A stretch of 64,000 bases of DNA from positions 23,547 through 87,546 of the forward strand of contig MPNW01000093.1 of the NCBI GenBank assembly GCA_011800805.1, in the 5' to 3' direction. Positions 34,920-45,564 of this stretch are shown piece after piece. This stretch comes from Hirudo medicinalis. Taxonomy: Eukaryota; Annelida; Clitellata; Hirudinida; Hirudinidae. The notes beneath the pieces are model-generated. The model was not told the origin of the DNA. It did not search any database and worked only from the letters and a program-made list of their open reading frames with translations. The position numbers and the translations under genes were made by a program. Numbering within the stretch: the stretch's first letter is position 1; every line of letters begins with the position of its first letter.

Positions 34920-37227
34920 TTATTTTCGGGCTATCGGTGTCACAGAAACACCCCTCCTGATCTGGCCCCATCCAATCAGCCTGAAGAAGAATGTGATGTT
35001 TAGTGAATAAATTGCAAGCCTTATAAATTATAATTTGCATCATCACCTCCAGTGCTTCTCCACTCTCCTGCTGAGTGCAATTTTCTCTCCTAAGTCTGTG
35101 CACACAGGGTTTGTCAGTCCAATCTTTGCCAAATCCTTTTTCACTGCCAGTACTTTTCCACCACTTGACAGTGACCCGATGTTCACCATAAGCATTTCAT
35201 TCTTGGATAGATTTTGAACCTGTTGAGGTAAAGAAGGATTGATTCCGTTGCACAGTCCTTTTGAAATCACATTATTTCAATGTGATATGCTAACAGTACT
35301 TGTAATTTAATCAATGTAATAAGCTAACTAATAGCATCAAAAACCTTTGCTGCCTTCTTATCCCCTTCTGTCCTTACTCCAAGAAGTCTCCTAAGCAGGA
35401 AGTAAGAAATCTCAAGTTCTATGTAGATTTCTGGGAGTGTGTTCACAGTCCCCAAAATTTGTCCAACCATACGATCAGCTCTGCACAGGGTAGGGTCAAT
35501 GCTTGTACCAACACCTGAAGTGAGCAGATAAACACATGAAAATATTGTCAACAGAAATTGGAGTTTATAAATCGTGATCATCACCGATAAGGCCACCAGG
35601 CACAGCAAACTGTAGATCATTCTGCTCTGCAAAAAGGGACAGAATCTGAGCAAAGATTGGTCTGCAGGTCAATTTGCCTTCGTTGTCCTTCGAAACAATG
35701 CCCGGTCTCACTTCAATCTCTTGACCAACCTGCATGAATCAAAGACAATAAATTAAATGCCAACAGCCCACAAAATTGATATTGAAATTTGCATTACCTT
35801 CAGGACTCCCCTTAATATACTGCCCCCTGCAACACCTCCTTTTGCATCTTCACATTCACAACCAGGCTTATTGACATCAAAGGATCTGATAACTACATTT
35901 AAATGTCACGTTGTTAAAACCCCTCCTCAACACTGGAAGAAACAATCACCACCACCAATGAGCCTCGGTTCCGATGTGAAATCCCTCAGCGGGATGGGGA
36001 TCTTGCGGACGATGTATTCGCACACGGCATCTATATTGAATTTCAGTTGGGCAGATATTGGTATTACAGGAGCACCATCAGCAATCGTTCCTGTGATAAT
36101 TAATTGACATTTGAAATAATTGTTGACGGTCATCGTCACAGTTAACCAAAATGGGGTGATTTAGTGTCTATTAACAAAATATGCACCTTGGACAAATCTC
36201 ACAATTTGGTCATATTGATCTTTTGCTTGGCTCTCTTTAACAATATCAATCTTGTTCTGCATGATGATGATGTGCTTCAGCTGCATGATTTCAATAGCTG
36301 CCAGGTGCTCGGAGGTCTGAGGCTGGGGGCATGGTTCATTACCAGCTGCAAACATCAAAACAAAACTTTTCTTTAAAATGTCCATGACATGATAGAATAT
36401 AATTGCAAGTAATAAACATTTATAATTGAGATGCAAATCTCCACTGTACCAACCAATGAGAAGGAAGGCGGCGTCCATGACGGCAGCTCCGTTTAACATG
36501 GTTGCCATCAAAATATCGTGCCCAGGCAATCAACGAAGGAAACATGCCTGCAAGTATCAACAATCTGCTCAAAAATGCGCAAATGACGAGCAATAAAGAT
36601 TATGAAATAAATGATCACCTGACTAGCTTGTATTTTCCCTTGGCCTGTGAGAACTCACATGGGAATTCATCCGGGTGAGCACTTCCTCTAGAAGTGAAGC
36701 ACTGAGGTCTCTGAACAGCTGGGTCGTCGCATTTGTATATCTAAATGTCAGTTATTTTGTATAACTAAAATTCATGAAGGCTCTAAAGCGCATGAAGCTG
36801 TTTTTTCAAGAAAAAAAGAAAATGAAGGAGGTTGCTTTTACTTTTGCATTGGCATATCCCAGCTTAATGGTGATGTTTCTCTCAAGCTCATTCTTGAACC
36901 TGACAGTCTGATGTTAGATAATAATAATGTTACAAGACATTATATTTTACTCGTTCTTATGCTGCACTATCGAAATGCAAATTTTTACCTGAACACCGCT
37001 TAATGCTTTGACCAATGTCGACTTGCCATGAGCTACATGTCCAATGGTTCCTGAGAGTTTCAATGTTATATCAATTAATACACTTTTTGTGATTTATCTA
37101 CCGAAGTACGTCTGGCATTGCTAGAATGCTATTATGCCTAAAAATGTTACACTTAGCTCACCAATATTAATGGTGGCCTGGCGACTAATGACTTCAGGTG
37201 TCAATGGATTCAATTCATGAATTTTCT
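34920..37227 (-). CDS. EIF2S3: Translation initiation factor eIF2 subunit gamma (apparent frameshift, first exon unresolved)
   Basis: eIF2 gamma is the GTPase core of eIF2, which carries initiator Met-tRNA to the 40S subunit. Reading the minus strand from 37227: [20 protein letters not shown]; the G1 region [42 protein letters not shown] then [39 protein letters not shown] with [12 protein letters not shown] (G4); [20 protein letters not shown] (G5); and the C-terminal domains up to [20 protein letters not shown], stop 34920-34922. In the G3 exon the frame breaks inside DCPGHD: the minus strand reads TGCCTGGGCAC where one more C is needed (plus-strand G run at 36525-36526). All else is intact, so a consensus indel is likeliest. 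The initiator-methionine exon lies upstream and was not found. AATAAA (minus) at 34844-34849. Confidence 0.93.
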
Positions 37228-38200
37228 GGAAGGTAAGAAATGTTATGTAAAGCCAATCTAAACAAGTTAATCTAAACAAGCACAATAATAATCAGTTACA
37301 ATGGTTAAAATGGTCCAGCTAAATAATTTAACAAGTACTTAGCTACAAACATTTTGGTATTGCTCAGCAATGCTGAGATTATGAATGTTTATTTTAATAT
37401 TTTTCCTAAGTGTTTCAAACTCCTCCCATCTTAAATAAATTTGTACAATGACATATACATTCCATCCTCCTCTCTACTGCATGGTATTACGTGCATTTAG
37501 TATAAGTACATTAAATTCTGGTTAATTTGAATGTACTTTACGCTTGATATTTCAAACGAATTATAAAACTATCATTATGCTAAGTATATTCTATGTGCTT
37601 AATTTTCAATTTCGAGAAAACAATGCACAAATTTTTATTAAAGTTTACTCCTGTTCGGTCATCTCATGTATAAATCGGCAGCCTATCTGACGCTCGACAA
37701 ATTGTATTGGTAAGCATTAATTTATTCTTCAGGAATCCTTAATTTCAGATCTGAGGTTGATAAAAAATATTGGCGATTGAATTTAATATCGTGCAGAGCT
37801 GGCATCACAAAAACATGTGAAAAAATATGTCGACGAAGCGATGATGCAAGAGGTTATAGAGATGTATGCGAACAAATTTATAATAAACAATATACACAAA
37901 CCAAAGTCGCCAAATCTTGTTTGGCAAGTTGAGACTTATTTTCAGTCATTTCCACAAAAAAAAGACCTTAAAACACGGAACGTATCTCCCTCGGTAAAAC
38001 GGCAAGTAGCAAATAGCAAAGAATTATCAGAAAGGCGAACCACAAATTCCAAACATTGCAAATATAAAGTTTTAAAATATAAAATTAGCATTTTTTAACT
38101 ATTACAATTTTATAAAAATTTCCTTATAGATTACACTAAGAAAAGTTTTTAATATTTTACATTTCACACGTCATTAAAACGGCGTCTAACTTGTCTAAAG
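37228..38200. other. Intergenic between eIF2 gamma and channel C
   Basis: Should contain the first exon of eIF2 gamma (minus) and the promoters of both neighbours. An open frame on the plus strand at about 37797-38098 (reading VKKYVDEAMMQEVIEMYANK) has a possible splice acceptor before it, but no upstream exon joins it in frame and no family is recognised. A candidate minus-strand first exon near 37650 does not match the phase of the next exon. Confidence 0.4.
37797..38098 (+). other. Unassigned open frame, possible exon
   Basis: The open frame follows a good acceptor (TGCAG at 37792-37796) and encodes about 100 residues with no ATG near the start. The residue mix is plausible for protein at first and becomes Lys/Arg/Ser-rich. 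No in-frame first exon was found and no domain is recognised. It could be the last exon of a small gene or chance. Confidence 0.2.
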
Positions 38201-41200
38201 ATGGACGGGGTCTCAAATTTCTTAGACTCGGGGGTAAGTCTTGAGCAACCTGAAAAGGTGAAATGTTCAATTAATCGTATTTTCAAAGAATCTTTGAGTT
38301 ACATTGGCTACAGTGTTTTGATTGTGGCTCATCTTCTGATTTGCGAGTGTCGTTTATTTAGCGTTCTCGTTATGATATTATATCTTCTCCTCGGTGCTCT
38401 GGTATTTCCTTTAATTGAAGTGAAAGAACCAAAACGAAACTTCAGAATGATTAATATATCCCGATACGAATTAATGGAATCAATAAAGATAAAAGCTGAA
38501 GTGAGCGACGAGAAAATGAACAATATATCCGCACAGTTGCTCGCACGCATTACTGAATTCGATGATTATCTCTTACAAGAGAGTTTGGTTAATGATACTG
38601 ATGAAGATCCAGATCTTTCGTGGCATTTTTTGGAAGCGCTGTCTTTCTGCTTTGTAGTTGTCACAACTATAGGTGGGTTGTTATTGTTCATATTTTGATA
38701 ACAATTGGTATTCTTTGAACACATGTGGAATTTTAATTGTACTAGGCTAGTATTACGAATGTAGGGACGTCATTTCAGCTTCTTCAAATGGGGAGGGATA
38801 AACCCTTGCTCAACCTGATGAGGTGATCGTTGCGCACTCCCCTGTCGACATCCCTTACGAATGCCATTTTAAAGAAACACGTGCGGTTTCACGTCCGCCC
38901 CTTACTTAAAACGACTGAAGTGACATTTCGAGTTAAAACACATTTGAAGTTATTCTACAATAAGGAATCGATTATCCAAAATAATCAACATCCGGCCTTG
39001 TAAAGTTTGTAAAGGAGAAAAGTCTGAAAATTCGCATCTTACTAAATTTTCCGAATGTAATAATTAATAGCTAATAACTTGTTGTTCGGTAAATCAATTT
39101 TTTTAACACAAATTATATCATTTTCTAGATATTCTACCTGAAAGTATCGCTCTGTTGCGTCTAAATTATTTCTTCCGTTTCCCTCTCCGTTTCATTCCAA
39201 GTCTTCTAAAGTCATTTTGCGAATGCGTTCCACCAACCGCTACATGTAATCAAGGCCGCCGAGAAGGGGGGGCAAGTCTATAGGGGCCGGCAAATTTTTG
39301 GGACTTTGGGTCTTAGAATATTATAATCAGTTATGCAAAGTTGATAGTTTATGCCTATTTAATAATATTACTGACATGGCTCATCAAGTGCCATGAAAAA
39401 GAATTACAAAAAAGTATTTGCTGGTAAGGTTTAGAAAGTATAGAAATATTTTTGTTATTGTAACCGTATTTTTGCATTAATTTAACTAAAATGATTTTTA
39501 AAAATAGTATCGGTATCAACGAAATATGAGCTTATATAATTAGATTCACATGACGACTTGCTTTTTTAAAAAATTTTCGTAAAAAATAAAGATAGTTTAG
39601 GTGCCCGTTTGACCGAAATTTCTGCCGGCGGCCTGCATGTAATCAATCATTCAGAGAAAGTTCATTCAAAAATAATCAATTTTCATCGTCCTCTATTAAC
39701 AATAGAGGTTGTGAAAGTTGCACATTTTTGCAAGCTTTTATTTTTTAGGCATTTAGTGTGTTTAGTTGTCATCATTTGATTCTCCACTTGGTAAAACAGC
39801 TTTTTCTTGAAATAAAAAATAAAATAAAACAAGTATCGAAGGTTGAACAGAGTATGGTTAAACAAAGATTTGCATATATTTGAAGTGTTGTGTTATTTAT
39901 CACATGTTATTTATGTTAATTAATTCATTATTTATTATTACTTTATTGCATTTATTACTATTATTATTTAATTATTATTATATTTTTATTATTTACTTAA
40001 TTACTTAAGATACTTAAAATGCAACGAAATTTGTCTTAATAACACAATGATGTGGTACCATCCGTCATTATCTGTTTGTTACTAATATTGTACTTTTCGG
40101 AATAACATTTTATCTTAATTGAAATTACTTTATGAAGGTCGAATACCATCAAATGTAAGGAATGCTAAATGAGGATACACATTAGGGTGGCCTTACTTGA
40201 TGAACACATGTTTTTTCTCAAATGGCTCCATTTCATAACAAAAATTATTTGCAAAGTTTGATTAGAAAATATTAATATTTAGAGGTCGCTCAACGCCGTC
40301 AAAGCTTTCTCATGCGAGTTTTTAAGATTCACAACTAAAAACAATTCTTATTTATCAAAACAAACATAAATATCTATAAAACACATAATTAAACATCATG
40401 ACTATTTTTCCAATGTTATTTAAACTGTAACGTTGATTTTTTGCATTTGGAAATGTAGCCCAATTCTGTTATATGACATGCAAACCATATTGTAGATGCT
40501 CTTCGCTCTTGAATCGGACAGACTTTATGGCATCTTGAATCGAGGCCACCTCTCGTTCTATATGATCATTCGTTACTGCCTGTGAATTTACGATTGCCTC
40601 TTCAGCCCTGAAGTCATCCCTGCTGTTCCATGAATCAGGATCTTCAACCAGAAATCCATCTGGTATGCTCAAAATAGAAAGCAGATTTCTGCTTCTCTTT
40701 GAGACAAAATCTGGAAGTGTCTTCTGTTGTAACGTCGTCAAGTTCACCTGGACACGTTTCAAAGGTACTTCTTCTCTTTCCTGTTTTAATGAACTTTTGA
40801 CGATTTCGCTCTTCGTGATGGAATCCACCTCCGGATCGAAGGACTGAAAAGTTGCTCGATGTTGCAGCTCCAATATCCTGGTCGGGGTATTCCATGGAGA
40901 ACTTGAACAAGTTGTAGGTCATTCCTAGCTGCTTTTTAAGCAAGAGTTGCCAAGAACCAGAACTTGATATAAATTTTTGCATATTTTTTAAAATATGTTC
41001 ACACGTAGGAGACTCTTGAAATGTAATCTTGAACTTCCTAAAAAGATAAGCAGCAACGTGAGCAGCTCGCGATAATCGTCTCGTGGCTGATGATGTTGTA
41101 GCTGCTGCTCACAGAAAGCAATGATTCCATATTTGATTTTGGATAGTTAAGCTAAGGCATCATCATAGAAGGCATTTTCATAACCTTCCTTATTAACGGA

Positions 41201-43595
41201 TAACCATTGTGTTTGAAACCTTTGAAAATCAGTATTTCCGGGGCATTATCGGGTTCCACGCATACAGAAAAAGTAGCAGTCAATACCAGTTCCAGGATGT
41301 AATGGCGGTAATCAAAGTATAGTAGGGGCCGCCCCAACAGCTGCTCGAGAAGAACGTAGACACCAGACTTCCGACCAATGTTTGAAGAAGTCGTGCCGAA
41401 GCATATACCACGGACAAGGTATTCCATATTCGGGTGGCATCGTTGACTGCCTGGGCCACAGCTTGTCTATACCTGCAAAAATAATTTTTAACAGCTTTAC
41501 TAAAGCTTGCCAGATGCGATTTCATAATGTTCAATAATTTTGAAAGTCATTAAAAATACATTTAGCTAAGATAGTGAGCATTTATATTATATAATGTGCA
41601 GTATTATATTAGTAAGCAGTCTTTAACGTGTGCGTTTATTAATAACTGCAGAAATCTTTGGAATATCCAAAAGCTTCGACTTCCCCATTGTTGAGACAAA
41701 GATGGACAAATGGTCCACCTACTCTGTCCCAGCCAAATCTTGCATCAGCTTGCCATCCTAGTGAACTGCAAGAGCAGTAATTGCCCTGAAATCTTGAATA
41801 AGTCTGGAGGCAATTATTTGTCGTGTATCCGACGTAGTCGCTGGACAGTTGATCTATTCAGAGCGAATGCTTCAGTGTTTTGTCCAGCGGACCTCGAAGT
41901 CTCAACAATGATCATTAAAACAGCATTATCGCTCGTTCTACTTCTATCAAGCATAGATGCCAGCTGTGCTGATACAACACTTTGGCGTCCTCGTTTTCAT
42001 AATAGAGGAGGAGCTTGTGCTTGGACCTTGATCTTCATGCTTAAACTGACATTTTTCTGACTCTGTGCTGTTGCCCTCTAACATAGCTTGCTTTAGAAAG
42101 CTATATTCATGAAGTTATCTAGATGAAGCTATCTTCATCCAGTTGAAATCGGCGGTCTCTTTTGCAATATCTCCTTTATCTCCTTCTGCTTTTGTTGTTG
42201 GAGTACATTGTCAATTCCAACCATGCAGCCTGGTCGTCCTTTCAACTTTGAAGTTTGGCGATGCCTGATTTAAATTTTTAGCTCGCAACCAAAATTCCTC
42301 GACTCTGTCAATAGTGAGGGTCGCAGCCTTTCGAATATCCTCTTTCAAAACTGTATGGGGATATAGAAAGTAACCTAGACCCTGCTTCCCTGATGACAAT
42401 TTACTTCCTTCAGTCAGCAGAGCTATCGAGATAAATTTGTGAACGCAATGCCATTTGAAAATACAAAGATCACTATGTATAATAATTCAATATGATTGAG
42501 AAAATGCTTAGCTAAACAAGGTAACACTAGAAGAAGATGTTAGAACGCAAGATGGCTACAAAGTTTTATAACAAGATTTATTTAAATCCCAAGATGCCCA
42601 AGAGAATTATGTTTGCTGAAGAAAATTATAAATTATCTAATTAAATATACTAAAAATTCTTATTTTGCGTATGTGTAATTACATTTATATTTAGTAGGTT
42701 ATTAAAAGAAACTGCTTGATTTTTTCGGGAATCTAAAACTAAAAAGTCTCTGGTAAATACCCATGACGCTATCAGTTCAACAAATATATATACTCTGTAA
42801 CTTTTACTTCAAAATTTACCAGGACCTATAAATGTTCTTTCACTGAAAATAAGAGAAAACTACATTAACTCATTTTCAATTTTAACAACAAAAACCAAAA
42901 TAACCATAAATATTATGAATGTACCGAATTTGTTAGCGAGAAATTGAATAAGATCACACAATATATAGAAACAATAACTTACAACTTTTTTTTATATTCC
43001 ATTTTAAGGTTATAGTGATCTCGTGCCCAAAACGGATTTGGGGAAAATAACAACCATTGTTTATGCAACAATTGGCATTCCTCTGTGTCTGAATACCTAT
43101 TTCCGACTAGCAGGGCTTTTAATAAAGGCCGTTGACAATTTTATTCGCAACGTAAAGATCCACTTCAAGAGGTTTGCCAATCAAGAAGAGCTCCAGGAAG
43201 TCACTGATCGCGACAGCGCTGTTTATTCGATGAGGAATGAGAAAGTGACCTTTGCCATATCATTGTCAGCATCACTCGCTTATCTCTTCATAGGATCCTA
43301 TGTGATATGGAAATACGAGAACTTTCAATTCCTAGATGCATTTTATTTTATGTTCACCACGTTGGCTACCATTGGTTTCGCAGATGTCGATATACAAACG
43401 GACAATTTAATGCTTATCTTCATGCCATTCTTTTTCCTCGGTTACACACTTTTAGTCATGGTAGCTACCTCAGCCAAGCTCATACTGCACAAACAAATGG
43501 GTAAAATCATGATGCATTTGTCGACAAAATTCCGACAGAGTCGTATAGCACCAACTCACGAACTCCCCGAAATTGAAACCCATTTAAATGACTGA
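38201..43595 (+). CDS. Divergent two-pore-domain channel C with non-canonical filters
   Basis: A K2P-type channel with two exons (38201-38672 and 43009-43595; 352 residues). The splice is in the same first-filter glycine codon as in A and B. Order: a cytosolic N-terminus; M1 (VLVMILYLLLGALVFPLIE), preceded by another hydrophobic stretch; an extracellular cap region; pore 1 reading TTIGYSDL; M2 (IVYATIGIPLCLNTYFRLAG); M3 (FAISLSASLAYLFIGSYVIW); pore 2 reading ATIGFADV; M4 (LIFMPFFFLGYTLLVMVATS); and a short tail. The second glycine of the GxG signature is replaced by Ser in pore 1 and by Ala in pore 2; flanking Thr, Ile, Gly, aromatic and Asp residues are kept. Neither exon has a stop or frameshift. 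The protein may be a non-selective or non-conducting subunit, or a regulatory partner. The 4.3 kb intron holds transposon remains. It lacks the CLVM tail of A and B. Confidence 0.88.
39251..39635. mobile_element. hAT-type MITE in channel C intron
   Basis: This 385-bp element begins CAAGGCCGCCGAGAAG; its right end, read on the other strand, begins CAGGCCGCCGGCAGAA. It is flanked by the 8-bp direct repeat CATGTAAT (39243-39250 and 39636-39643), the duplication length expected of hAT. The CAGGGCCGCCG-type terminus is common in animal hAT elements. The interior has no transposase frame, so it is non-autonomous. Confidence 0.8.
40470..42400 (-). mobile_element. Decayed transposase-like repeat ORF in channel C intron
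   Basis: The minus strand carries scattered frames that read as one broken protein: RVEEFWLRAKNLNQASPNF (about 42300), fragments around 41700-42100, then TTSSNIGRKSGVYVLLEQLL and LLYFDYRHYILELVLTATFS (about 41200-41400), and finally LPDFVSKRSRNLL, VEDPDSWNSRDDF and NDHIEREVASIQDAIKSVRF (about 40470-40700). I recall a family of highly repeated invertebrate ORFs with this order (FDTTxSNTG, LLYLxCRHHxxELVL, NDRAERGVALI), probably mobile and perhaps an RNase H-fold transposase. Many stops and frame changes break it. The superfamily is not assigned with confidence. Confidence 0.5.
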
Positions 43596-43786
43596 TTGTA
43601 TCAATTAAAATTCGCAAATAAATTAATTGATTACTTCTTCAGTGTGATCTCCATACCTTTTTCATTTATTAGTATTTAAATTAAAATAATTTGTGAATAC
43701 AAAATCAAAGTTTTGGAATAAATGGAAGATTTTAGTTTTGTGTAATAGCGAAGAATCCAGCAGTGTCAGAGATTAGAAATAAAAGC

Positions 43787-45222
43787 CAGGGTTGTTAATA
43801 TCGTAGCATTGGTGTTGCGGCGATACTATCGCCGATATTTTTAGGCATCAGTATCGAAATGTTATCGTCTATACTTTTTGCAGGTAGCGATATTCGATAC
43901 CAAGGATCTTTTCCGGATAAGCCCCGCCACTAATGCAAAAAGTGCACGCGCGAAAAGTTAAGCCCCGCCACTTTTTGAATATTTAAACGCGCGCCATAAA
44001 AACAACTTATCCGCCTCTAGGCTCATTTGTGCAAAAATTTTCTACGTTCGGACGTAAAACCTGAAATGAACTTTCTGACGCTTTCGACTCTCGTTCATGA
44101 CAAGGAGACGGCAATACGTTTTTTGCAAAGCCACGGAGTGATCCATCGGCAACGTTTATGCAACAATGGCCACCAAATGACACTTTCAACTGTTTCTGAC
44201 AGGTGGAGGTGTTATGCCCGACAGTGTCGCCAAGAAATTAATGACATGTCCCAATTTCATCCTCTTCAATAAAAACTAAAATTACAAATTTCATGTCCTC
44301 TTTTTTATAATCTTTTTTTGGTGGCGGGGGTTAACTTTTTGGCGGGGCTTATCTGGAAAAGATCTGATACCAATACTATTCTCGAACCTTGCCCCAATTG
44401 AAATTGAAATAAACTGTGTGACGAACTTAAAGTCATCCGTCTGTATGCTCTCCAAACAGTCTTTGTAAAAGAATATGTGGAAGCAATGCGTCCTGTATCA
44501 TGCAGTATGGATATTTTGTATGGAGAAGGCTACTAGTTTAGGATATTTACCTCCAACATTGGCAGTTATTGTGAACTTATTGCTTTGATGGAAGACAATA
44601 CAAATTGACATTAACATTAGTGATACCATTGATTAATGGATTTAAAGATGGAATAAATAGAAGGTTTGAAGAAATGAACAATAACATTTATGCTCAACTG
44701 GTAACTGTTGTTCAATCTCATTTTAAATTATATTGACTCGGTGATGTTCAAAAAACATGGCTTTTGACGAAATTGAAGTCACGAATGGATGCCATGATAA
44801 AGGATCAATTACTGACAGTGTCAGTGATTTTTCAACAAATTTCTATGCTGCATTTTCCACAAAATGACAAAAATTATATGTTGGCGTAGAAGAGGTCAAT
44901 AGATAATTGGCTGGCATTTCTTCAGAGTTGTCACCTTATAATCAATATCCCCACATGAATAAATTATATGCAGCCCTCAACACTGGATTGCCAGCTTCCG
45001 CAGCAGTGAAGAGATTATTTTCATTGGATGGCAGAATTTGTTCATCACTTCGCTCAAATATGTCAAACGAAATTTTGAAATGTTGCTATTTTTGCGTCCA
45101 GCAAAATGATAAAAGTATTGCTATTGAATTGAATATTGGCATTGGCATTGCCAATACTTTTAAAACAAAATATTGTTATTGGTATTGGCAAAATTTTTTA
45201 TAAAGTATTGTTAACAATACTG
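43787..45222 (+). mobile_element. hAT transposon, non-functional, containing a nested Merlin element
   Basis: The left end reads CAGGGTTGTTAATATC at 43787; the right end, read on the other strand, begins CAGTATTGTTAAC at 45222. The flanks ATAAAAGC (43779-43786) and ATAAAACT (45223-45230) match at six of eight positions, consistent with an aged 8-bp duplication. On the plus strand, 44907-45080 encodes YPHMNKLYAALNTGLPASAA, VKRLFSLDGRICSSLRSNMS: the hAT C-terminal dimerisation region. Upstream coding sequence is broken by stops. The interior is split by the Merlin-type element at 43904-44365. Confidence 0.72.
43904..44365 (+). mobile_element. Merlin (IS1016/ISXO2-type) element, short, with TIRs and TSD
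   Basis: This 462-bp element has inverted termini of about 25 bp: GATCTTTTCCGGATAAGCCC on the left, and on the right the complement of GGGCTTATCTGGAAAAGATC. It is flanked by the perfect 8-bp direct repeat GATACCAA (43896-43903 and 44366-44373). Within it, about 44051-44270 encodes a short protein with FLQSHGVIHRQRLC, NNGHQMTLST, SDRWRCYARQCRQEI, which resembles the Cys-rich N-terminal zinc-binding part of Merlin/ISXO2-type transposases. The catalytic domain is absent, so the copy is non-autonomous. The intact duplication and good termini suggest it is younger than the hAT element it interrupts. Confidence 0.85.
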
Positions 45223-45564
45223 ATAAAACTTAATACTTAATAACCTGATAAAACCTCACATTCGTAACGATCGAAGTGATCTACGCGTGTACTTTGGAGA
45301 ACGTCCAATCACAGCGCGTAAAAATGAGATAAGATGAATAACAATCAGTTGATTAATGTTTTTAATACTAATTACTAAAGCTCTGGCTTAAAAGTACAGC
45401 AAATCATGTTAAAAGAAACATTTCAAATTTACAGGAAAGGTCCCAAAGGTTACAAGAAGTTGTAACAAGGATAGAAAAATATTATCATTAATATTTCAAT
45501 ATGACAACAGTATATTTTAATAATATACAATTGTCATTTTAAAAAATGAAATAATTATTTTCAA
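45223..45564. other. Spacer after the nested transposon
   Basis: Contains the 3' flank of the ZPBP-like gene. No gene or repeat is recognised. Confidence 0.4.

Noticed and set aside
37640..37700. Candidate first exon of eIF2 gamma (minus, MTEQE before a GTAAAC donor)
   Set aside because: It leaves phase 2, whereas the next exon (KIHELNPL) needs phase 0, so joining gives a stop.
37668..37710. Candidate plus-strand first exon MYKSAAYLTLDKLY joined to the frame at 37797
   Set aside because: Both nearby acceptors create a TGA at the junction.
38755..38880. Possible inverted repeats GACGTCCCT / GACATCCCTTACGAATG in channel C intron
   Set aside because: Only about 9-11 weakly matching positions; no duplication was found.
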